A stretch of 10,887 nt of DNA, taken from an uncultured Aeromonadales bacterium. GTDB taxonomy: Bacteria; Pseudomonadota; Gammaproteobacteria; Enterobacterales; Succinivibrionaceae. Within the stretch, counting starts at the first letter, position 1. Every line of letters starts with the position of its first letter. A program made the position numbers and the translations under genes. The DNA lies in assembly GCA_902796095.1 (NCBI GenBank), contig CADBNP010000033.1, positions 1 to 10,887 of the forward strand, written 5' to 3'. The notes beneath the pieces were generated by a model. That model was given only the letters and a program-made list of their open reading frames with translations, was not told the DNA's origin and ran no database searches. Positions 6,100 through 10,887 of this stretch are shown in pieces.

Positions 6100-8358
6100 T
6101 CATTCACTGACGAATCTCTGCAAATCCAGTCCGCTTATGTAATCTGAAAGTCTTGCCTTCAGAGCCTCAATATCCTTCAAATCATTCTCTTCTACTATTC
6201 TGGTAATCTGACTGATATCAATGCGCCTTATAACATACTTAATTTTGGCAATGCTGCTCAGATTCATGCTGAAAATACGGTAGCCGAAAGCCAGCAGGAT
6301 CACCATTCCCATTACACCGCCGCACATCTCACCGCAGACATCAACCTTGCTGCCAAGCTCTGATATCTTTCTCCCAATCTCCCGGAGAACCCTGAGCACA
6401 GCAGGATGATACGGGGTATAAATGTGCGATACGCGTGAATTGCTTCTGTCCACAGCAAGCATATACTGTGTAAGATCATTTGTGCCGATGGAAAAGAAAT
6501 CCACCAGCGGTGCCACATCCTCAAGAATAAACAGCATTGAAGGAACTTCAATCATGACACCGAACTTAGGATATTTAAGCGTTTTTCCTTCACATTTAAT
6601 TTCGTCAAGAACCTCCTGATATGCATCATCAAGAATACGCTTCGCATCCATGACCTCGTCGACGGATGTAACCATAGGGATCATGATATTGAGATTGTCC
6701 AGTCCGACTGACGCCCTGAGCATTGCCTTGTACTGTGAGAGCAGGATGGACTGGTTGTCAAGAGTCATGCGAATACCACGCCAGCCTAGAGCCGGATTGA
6801 TTTCCTCAACCTTAAAATACGGAAGTCGCTTGTCTCCGCCGACATCCAGAGTTCTCATGCATACCGGCATTCCGCTGAAAGAACGAAGAAATTCGGCATA
6901 GAAACCCTGCTGTTCTACCTCAGTCGGGAAAGAACTCTGAAGCATGAACTGAATTTCAGTACGGTACAGTCCCACTCCGTCGAGAAATGATTTCTCCTCC
7001 TTTTTCATATCAACATCAAGACCGGCATTTAATGCAACCCAGACTCTCTGACCGTCAGTACTTACCACCGGCTGGCAGAATTCCTTCTCCACCATCTCCT
7101 GCATATGTCTGCGACGACGGATAATCTCCTCATATTCCTCTCTGACGGCAGAGTCAGGCTCTATGAGAATTTCACCCTTTGTGCCATCCAGCACAAGGAT
7201 CTTCTTATCTACGGCGTCAAGAGGAATCTGGACCCCCATCACAGCCGGAATATTCAGAGATCTTGCCATAATCGCCGCATGTGAATTCACGGAACCCTTA
7301 AGTGAAACAACTCCCTTGAGCACCTTGGTCGGGATTTCAACCAGAAGCGAAGCGGAAACCTCCTCTGCCACAAGAATAACCGGAGTATTCAAATCATAAT
7401 TATGAGCCTGGTTGTGGGCCAGCTTGCTGAGAAGACGCTGTGCAACATCTCTTATATCGACAGTACGATCCTGCATGTATCTGGAACCGCCATCGGCAAG
7501 CTTGGAAATCATCTCCTCGCAGACAATCTTAACTGCAGAAACTGCCATAATCTTCTGCTCGCTGATTGCCTTTACAATTTTTTCCGAGAAGCTTACATCG
7601 TTAATCATCATGGAGTAAATTTCCAGGATCTCAGATGTCTCATTTTTTGAAGATGTCTGATTTATTCGGAGCATCAGAGTATCAAGATCAAGCTGAACCT
7701 GGAAAATAGCCTGCTTGAAAAGTTCAACCTGGGTAAACACATCATCAGTATGAGTCACCACCACATGATCCAGATCCAGCTGCGGATACCATACAAAGGC
7801 ACGGGCCACGCTCTGTCCGTTGGATGCGGCTATGCCCTTTATCGGCTTTGAAAAACAGCGTTCGATTTTCATCTGATTAAGCATCTGGGCATGTGCCACC
7901 TTCGAAGCCAGCTGTGCAGCCAGAGTAACAATGAATGATTCATCTGACTCGTCGAATTTACGCGGTTCCTTCTGCTGAACAACAAGAACACCGAGAAGCT
8001 GGCGCTGATCAACAATCGGAACTCCGAGAAATGAACGGAAGCAGTCCTCCCCGACCTCCGGCAGGTATTTGAAATTCGGGTGCGCCGTGGCATCGGCCAG
8101 ATTTATCACCTCAAGTTTTTTGCCTACATAACCTACAAGTCCGTCTCCGTAATGCAGGATCGTCTTGCCCACGGCATCCTGTGACAGACCGTCGGATGAA
8201 ACCAGACGGAATCTTTTCTCGTTAGGCTCTGCAAGGTATATGGAGCAGCAGTCCGCATTAAGTGATTCCTTGGTTTTTACCACCAGATTGTGCATTGCAT
8301 CCTGAAGATTCGGAGCAGCAATGACACTTTCAATAATTTTTCGAAGTAGTGTTAACAC
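6100..8358 (-). CDS. ptsP: Nitrogen-PTS enzyme I (EI-Ntr), PEP-protein phosphotransferase PtsP
   Basis: Autophosphorylates from PEP and passes phosphate to NPr (ptsO) and then EIIA-Ntr (ptsN), signalling nitrogen and potassium status. Domain order: GAF (about 1-165), enzyme I N-terminal domain (about 170-300), phosphohistidine swivel with active-site H360 in GSVNSHAAIMARSLNIP, then the PEP-binding barrel with GLYRTE (463-468), RTLDVGGDK (502-510), MIEVPSM (602-608), SIGTNDLTQY (623-632) and the proton-donor cysteine C675 in CGEMCGG. The last motif departs from the usual CGExAxD: Cys replaces Ala and Gly replaces Asp. At 752 residues it is like E. coli PtsP (748). The GTG start gives MLTLLRKI, as in E. 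coli, with AAGGAAAC upstream, and overlaps the rppH stop by seven bases (GTGTTAA), implying coupling. Confidence 0.96.
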   Translation of the reverse strand: MLTLLRKIIESVIAAPNLQDAMHNLVVKTKESLNADCCSIYLAEPNEKRFRLVSSDGLSQDAVGKTILHYGDGLVGYVGKKLEVINLADATAHPNFKYLPEVGEDCFRSFLGVPIVDQRQLLGVLVVQQKEPRKFDESDESFIVTLAAQLASKVAHAQMLNQMKIERCFSKPIKGIAASNGQSVARAFVWYPQLDLDHVVVTHTDDVFTQVELFKQAIFQVQLDLDTLMLRINQTSSKNETSEILEIYSMMINDVSFSEKIVKAISEQKIMAVSAVKIVCEEMISKLADGGSRYMQDRTVDIRDVAQRLLSKLAHNQAHNYDLNTPVILVAEEVSASLLVEIPTKVLKGVVSLKGSVNSHAAIMARSLNIPAVMGVQIPLDAVDKKILVLDGTKGEILIEPDSAVREEYEEIIRRRRHMQEMVEKEFCQPVVSTDGQRVWVALNAGLDVDMKKEEKSFLDGVGLYRTEIQFMLQSSFPTEVEQQGFYAEFLRSFSGMPVCMRTLDVGGDKRLPYFKVEEINPALGWRGIRMTLDNQSILLSQYKAMLRASVGLDNLNIMIPMVTSVDEVMDAKRILDDAYQEVLDEIKCEGKTLKYPKFGVMIEVPSMLFILEDVAPLVDFFSIGTNDLTQYMLAVDRSNSRVSHIYTPYHPAVLRVLREIGRKISELGSKVDVCGEMCGGVMGMVILLAFGYRIFSMNLSSIAKIKYVIRRIDISQITRIVEENDLKDIEALKARLSDYISGLDLQRFVSE

Positions 8359-8894
8359 CAGTGTTTCCTTGCTTGATATGACTTTTCACCCAAATTTTTT
8401 CTGATAGTCGGACGGCATGACTGCTGCGTTGCCTCCAGAAACTCCCTCAGAACCCTGCGGTATACATCCCGCTTGAAAGATATGACCTGCCGGATCGGAT
8501 ACCAGTAGGAAACCCAGCGCCAGCCGTCAAATTCCGCATCATCAGTGTGATCAAAGCAGATGCTTTTCTCCCTCTCCTCGGAAAGCAGCAGCAGAAACCA
8601 TTTCTGTTTCTGTCCGATGCATACAGGAACCGAATCAGCATGAACAAGACGCTTGGGAAGCTTGTATTTGAGCCAGTACTTTGTCTGATCCACAAGAACC
8701 ACATCCGTCTCGGCAAGCCCAAGTTCCTCCTTCAGTTCCCGGTACATAGCCTGCTCCGGACTCTCCCCCTGGTCCACGCCGCCCTGGGGAAACTGCCAGG
8801 AATTCTGACCGATACGTCTGGCCCAGAGAACCTGTCCCACCCTGTTACAAATCACAATGCCCACATTGTAGCGGTAACCTTCCTGATCTATCAC
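8352..8894 (-). CDS. rppH: RNA pyrophosphohydrolase RppH
   Basis: Removes phosphate from mRNA 5' ends, opening transcripts to RNase E. The full Nudix box is present: GGVDQGESPEQAMYRELKEE through LGL, about residues 38-60 of the 180-residue product, with the metal-binding EE pair. Other enteric RppH signatures: YRYNVGIVICN, SWQFPQGG, YKLPKRLV, CIGQKQKWFLL and EFDGWRWVSYWYPIRQV with FKRDVYRRV. The start chosen is GTG at 8894, which gives VIDQEGYR aligned with E. coli MIDDDGYR and has GGTGGAGAG about ten bases upstream across a T-run. The frame is open to a GTG at 8939, which lacks a ribosome site and would add 15 unmatched residues. Divergent from mutH and upstream of ptsP, as in E. coli. Confidence 0.95.
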   Translation of the reverse strand: MIDQEGYRYNVGIVICNRVGQVLWARRIGQNSWQFPQGGVDQGESPEQAMYRELKEELGLAETDVVLVDQTKYWLKYKLPKRLVHADSVPVCIGQKQKWFLLLLSEEREKSICFDHTDDAEFDGWRWVSYWYPIRQVISFKRDVYRRVLREFLEATQQSCRPTIRKNLGEKSYQARKHWC

Positions 8895-9081
8895 AAAAAA
8901 AAGACTCTCCACCTCAGTCAGATATGCTAATTTTTTCACAAATGATGCATTATCTCAAGAAACACACAATTCTTTATGACTGAATTTAAAACCAGCACAC
9001 AAACATCAGCACAAATGGCTGTCGGCACATCGGCAAATGAGACTTTTCAGAACGGGAGCAGGGTAAATTAAATATGGTCTG

Positions 9082-9090
9082 TGTTAGAAT
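9082..9090 (+). promoter_or_regulatory. Extended -10 promoter candidate for mutH
   Basis: TGTTAGAAT: a TG dinucleotide one base before TAGAAT (5 of 6 consensus). No good -35 is found 17 bases upstream, which extended -10 promoters tolerate. Transcription would start near 9097, about 30 bases before the mutH ATG. Confidence 0.45.
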
Positions 9091-9126
9091 TCTGCCATGC
9101 TCAGGGAATGATAGGATGAAAAAAAA

Positions 9127-9798
9127 ATGAAAAAAGTGCAGCGTCCGGAAAATGTGGACGAGCTGATGCAGCGCTGCTACTCCATAGCAGGGCTCAGCAT
9201 CGGTGAAATAGCATCAAATCATGGTCAGGTTCCTGAAAAGTTGCTCCACTACAAAGGATGGTTCGGACAGCTTATAGAAACCGTTCTCGGAGCTGATGCC
9301 GGAAGCACTCCGACACAGGATTTCTACGAGCTTGGCATAGAACTCAAAACAATTCCCCTGGATGAAGAATACCATCCGCTGGAAACAACTTTCGTATGCA
9401 TAACTCCCCTGATGGGCGTAAGCGGAATGATCTACGAGGAGTCAAACGTCCGCAACAAGCTTAACTGCGTTCTGTGGGTTCCCTTCAGCGGATCAAGAAA
9501 TATTCCTGTATCAGAACGGACAGTCTACACTCCTTTTCTCTGGAGTCCCAGCAGAGAGGAGGATCTGGCACTCAGAGCGGACTGGAATGACCACATGGAA
9601 AAAATTGCCACCGGACAGATAGAAAGCATAACAGCAAGAGACGGAGATGTGCTTCAGATCAGACCGAAAGCTGCGGACGGAAAGGCTCTTACGAAAGCAA
9701 TCGGTGCTGACGGCAGCATTATCATGACAAGGCCGAGAGGCTTCTATCTCAGAAAATGCTTCACTGACTCTATCATCAGACGGGAATACAAAATTTAG
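9127..9798 (+). CDS. mutH: DNA mismatch repair endonuclease MutH
   Basis: Nicks the unmethylated strand at hemimethylated GATC after activation by MutS/MutL, which implies a Dam methylase elsewhere in the genome. The 223-residue product (E. coli 229) shows the restriction-type active site: E51 in LIETVLGA, D65 in TPTQDF, and E72-K74 in LGIELKT, matching E. coli E56, D70, E77 and K79. Also present: LETTFVC, the RNKLNCVLW and LLWSP-like (FLWSP) segments, ITARDGDVLQIRPKA, and the C-terminal PRGFYLRKCFT. ATG 9127 has AGGA about ten bases upstream across nine adenines. An ATG at 9116 opens a four-codon frame (MKKK) whose TGA overlaps this start as ATGA. Divergent from rppH, the E. coli arrangement. 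Confidence 0.96.
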   Translation: MKKVQRPENVDELMQRCYSIAGLSIGEIASNHGQVPEKLLHYKGWFGQLIETVLGADAGSTPTQDFYELGIELKTIPLDEEYHPLETTFVCITPLMGVSGMIYEESNVRNKLNCVLWVPFSGSRNIPVSERTVYTPFLWSPSREEDLALRADWNDHMEKIATGQIESITARDGDVLQIRPKAADGKALTKAIGADGSIIMTRPRGFYLRKCFTDSIIRREYKI

Positions 9799-9842
9799 AA
9801 ATCGATGATTTTGGAATCGTTGATTTCAAAAAAAATTTTTTT
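9798..9842 (+). terminator. Possible mutH 3' hairpin followed by A8T7
   Basis: Thirteen bases starting in the mutH stop (9798-9810) can pair, with two G-U pairs, with 9815-9827 across a TTGG loop. The stem is followed by A8 and then T7, not directly by a U-tract, so it is not a textbook intrinsic terminator. It may act as a 3' end-protecting hairpin or a weak terminator. Confidence 0.45.
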
Positions 9843-10014
9843 AAACATAAAATCAAACCGCTGTTTTTTTTATCTTTAATCAAATTTCAGTGTTCTAAAA
9901 AAAATTTTTAGCCCGTCTGAACCCGTACAGTTACTGAATTCTGCTAAAAAATAATCTGTTAATAAAAAAATTTTTTCAAATCAAAAAAAAATTTTTTTAA
10001 TTTAAAAAAAAATT
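9828..10014. promoter_or_regulatory. A-tract-rich, probably curved upstream region of the CBM48 gene
   Basis: Five AnTn blocks are seen: A8T7 (9828-9842), A8T5 (9897-9909), A7T6 (9964-9976), A9T7 (9983-9998) and A9T2 (10004-10014). The A/T junctions of the last three are exactly 21 bases apart, two helical turns, which is the geometry that adds up to intrinsic bending. They sit just upstream of the predicted -10, where UP-element or nucleoid-protein contacts would fall. No open frame of note lies in this gap. Confidence 0.6.
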
Positions 10015-10017
10015 GTG

Positions 10018-10023
10018 TAAAAT
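10018..10023 (+). promoter_or_regulatory. -10 candidate for the CBM48 gene
   Basis: TAAAAT (5 of 6 consensus), directly downstream of the phased A-tracts. The best -35 at 17 bases is only a T/A-rich hexamer (3 of 6), so strength would depend on the upstream A-tracts. The leader would be about 32 bases, carrying AAGGAA (10050-10055) before ATG 10062. Confidence 0.4.
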
Positions 10024-10061
10024 AGCATTGTGTATTTTTTGCACTAAACAAGGAATAAACT

Positions 10062-10529
10062 ATGTCAGTATCTAAAAAATATAATAAAACAACAAACGAA
10101 GTCAAGTTGACATTCAAGGTTACCAAGGAAGCCTCTCAGAATGCCAAGCAGGTATTTCTTCTTTGTGAAAACAACGGCTGGGATCCGGTAGAGATGACTC
10201 AGCTGAAGAGCGGGGATTTCAAGGTTGATGTCAAGGTAGAAGGCAAGTTGGATGCCGAGTACCAGTACCGTTTCCGCCTCGTAATGGAAGACGGTCAGGA
10301 AATTTTCGACAATGACTGGGAAGCAGACAGATATGTACCGAACGTATTTGGCGGCGAGAATTCTCTGGTTGATCTTAAGATCGGTCTGACTGCCGATATC
10401 GAAGAGGCTGCACCTGCAGCTGCTCCTAAGGCAGAAAAGACTGCAGCTCCAAAGGCTGCTGATGAAAAGCCTGCTAAGAAGACTACAGCAGCAAAGAAGA
10501 CCACTGCTGCAGCAAAGAAGAAGAAGTAA
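10062..10529 (+). CDS. CBM48/isoamylase early-set domain protein with histone-H1-like tail
   Basis: Residues about 1-106 form a glycogen-binding early-set (CBM48) domain of the kind found in branching enzymes and the AMPK beta subunit. Matching segments are VFLLCENNGWDP (usual form VxLVGDFNNWDP, aromatic W40), DGQEIFDNDWEADRYVPN and FGGENSLVDL. No glycosidase domain follows, so it is a stand-alone binding module. Residues 114-155 are low-complexity: of 42 residues, 16 are Ala, 12 Lys, 5 Thr and 4 Pro, with AAPKA and KKTTAA repeats and ending KKKK. They resemble histone H1, AlgP or PhaF tails. There is no signal peptide or membrane segment, so it is cytosolic. The ATG has AAGGAA seven bases upstream. 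It has its own promoter region and terminator. Inferred role: a glycogen-granule protein with a polyanion-binding tail; not established. Confidence 0.85.
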   Translation: MSVSKKYNKTTNEVKLTFKVTKEASQNAKQVFLLCENNGWDPVEMTQLKSGDFKVDVKVEGKLDAEYQYRFRLVMEDGQEIFDNDWEADRYVPNVFGGENSLVDLKIGLTADIEEAAPAAAPKAEKTAAPKAADEKPAKKTTAAKKTTAAAKKKK

Positions 10530-10560
10530 TATTTTCATAAACTGCCAAACGGCAAAAAGG

Positions 10561-10587
10561 CGGAGTTGTCAGACTCCGTTTTTTTTT
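10561..10587 (+). terminator. Rho-independent terminator of the CBM48 gene
   Basis: CGGAGT (10561-10566), loop TGTCAG, ACTCCG (10573-10578), then nine T. It lies 31 bases after the stop codon. A smaller TGCC-AAAC-GGCA hairpin (about 10542-10553) precedes it. Confidence 0.88.
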
Positions 10588-10636
10588 GGTTCTAATAACC
10601 TGATGAATTATCTTGCTGATTCCGTGAACAGCACTA

Positions 10637-10677
10637 TTACAAAAACGAGATTGTAAAGATCCTGTTAAAATAACAGA
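10637..10677. repeat. Two inverted repeats before the AAA-ATPase gene
   Basis: TTACAA (10637-10642) and TTGTAA (10651-10656) are inverted around eight bases. CTGTTA-AAA-TAACAG then forms a hairpin (about 10663-10677) whose stem extends by GAT/ATC with one bulged base. Both lie within 60 bases of the start codon, in leader or operator position. Regulatory meaning is unproven. Confidence 0.4.
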
Positions 10678-10694
10678 TCCAGGAGAAATATCAG

Positions 10695-10887
10695 ATGAAA
10701 AAATTCAACACAACGGCCGTATGCATACCTTCCAGGCATTATATGGCGGATCTCTCCGAGAAAGTTCAGGAAATTAAAATGCTGGTTGATGACGGAAAGT
10801 ATTTTACGATCAACAGGGCAAGGCAGTACGGAAAGACAACAACCCTGACAGCCTTAAATTTGGCTTTGTCTGACCAGTATGATGTCA
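10695..10887 (+). CDS. AAA-ATPase-like protein, N-terminal part (cut by window end)
   Basis: Sixty-four codons are visible, then the window ends. The start MKKFNTTAVCIPSRHYM, followed by an amphipathic stretch, YFTINRARQYGKTTTL (37-52) and a second helix, is the N-terminus of the AAA-ATPase-like family (PF09820). Its full-length members usually carry a PD-(D/E)XK nuclease-like domain (PF08011) at the C-terminus; that part is not visible here. The P-loop is the family's RPRxFGKT variant, read here as RARQYGKT (K47, T48). These genes often occur in several copies in gut anaerobes, and their function is not firmly known. AGGAGA lies eight bases before the ATG. It follows the CBM48 terminator and so probably has its own promoter. 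Confidence 0.85.
   Translation, partial: MKKFNTTAVCIPSRHYMADLSEKVQEIKMLVDDGKYFTINRARQYGKTTTLTALNLALSDQYDV

Noticed and set aside
7869..8093. Minus-strand and plus-strand frames within ptsP, such as this 74-codon one
   Set aside because: Alternative-frame shadows inside a full-length PtsP with all motifs in the main frame.
8547..8930. Plus-strand 127-codon frame opposite rppH
   Set aside because: Lies wholly antisense to a highly conserved Nudix gene and shows no domain or ribosome site.
10065..10538. Minus-strand 157-codon frame opposite the CBM48 gene
   Set aside because: Cys/Leu/Ser-rich shadow of a well-supported gene, with no ribosome site; its composition is the complement of the Lys/Ala-codon tail.
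1..10887. CRISPR array, tRNA, rRNA, intact insertion sequence or prophage
   Set aside because: I found no regularly spaced repeats, cloverleaf, rRNA sequence, transposase or phage genes on reading both strands.

Overview
The window looks like a chromosomal segment of a gammaproteobacterium, most likely a fermentative gut or rumen member of the Succinivibrionaceae (inference). The mutH - rppH - ptsP - thyA order is that of the E. coli chromosome, mutH itself is largely restricted to gammaproteobacteria with Dam-directed mismatch repair, and Ugd, ThyA, RppH and SdhE resemble their enteric counterparts closely. Long A/T homopolymer runs in intergenic DNA and an AAA-ATPase-like gene at the right edge fit a Succinivibrionaceae genome, but the genus cannot be fixed from this window.

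Layout. (1) 46-2288, minus: rapZ then a TrmA-family rRNA uracil methyltransferase, translationally coupled by an ATGA overlap, with a good sigma70-type promoter upstream of rapZ. (2) 2289-2829: a 541-base gap with no convincing gene. (3) 2830-3190, plus: short-form hpf with its own strong intrinsic terminator. (4) 3205-3712, minus: an otherwise unannotated decayed dTDP-4-dehydrorhamnose 3,5-epimerase (rmlC/rfbC) immediately downstream of ugd. (5) 3738-8894, minus: rppH - ptsP - thyA - sdhE - ugd, a closely spaced row of genes read in that order. (6) 9127-9798, plus: mutH, divergent from rppH. (7) 9799-10061: a very AT-rich gap with five A-tract blocks, the last three spaced exactly two helical turns apart. 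(8) 10062-10529, plus: a small glycogen-binding (CBM48/isoamylase early-set) domain protein with a histone-H1-like Ala/Lys/Pro tail, followed by a strong terminator. (9) From 10695, plus: start of an AAA-ATPase-like protein, cut by the window edge.

How the genes fit together. Three genes touch nitrogen-PTS and amino-sugar control (ptsP = EI-Ntr; rapZ and hpf, which in E. coli sit together in the rpoN operon), but the ptsN and npr genes that normally lie with rapZ are absent here. rppH and the methyltransferase act on RNA, hpf on idle ribosomes, thyA and mutH on DNA precursor supply and repair, sdhE on flavin attachment to succinate dehydrogenase/fumarate reductase, and ugd on UDP-glucuronate supply for surface polysaccharide. 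The rmlC ruin beside ugd suggests a surface-sugar locus that has partly decayed.

The most novel-looking object is the CBM48 protein with the H1-like tail. Its architecture parallels the PHA-granule phasin PhaF (granule-binding domain plus nucleic-acid-binding AAKP tail) and suggests a candidate glycogen-granule protein with a polyanion-binding tail. That is a hypothesis from architecture only.
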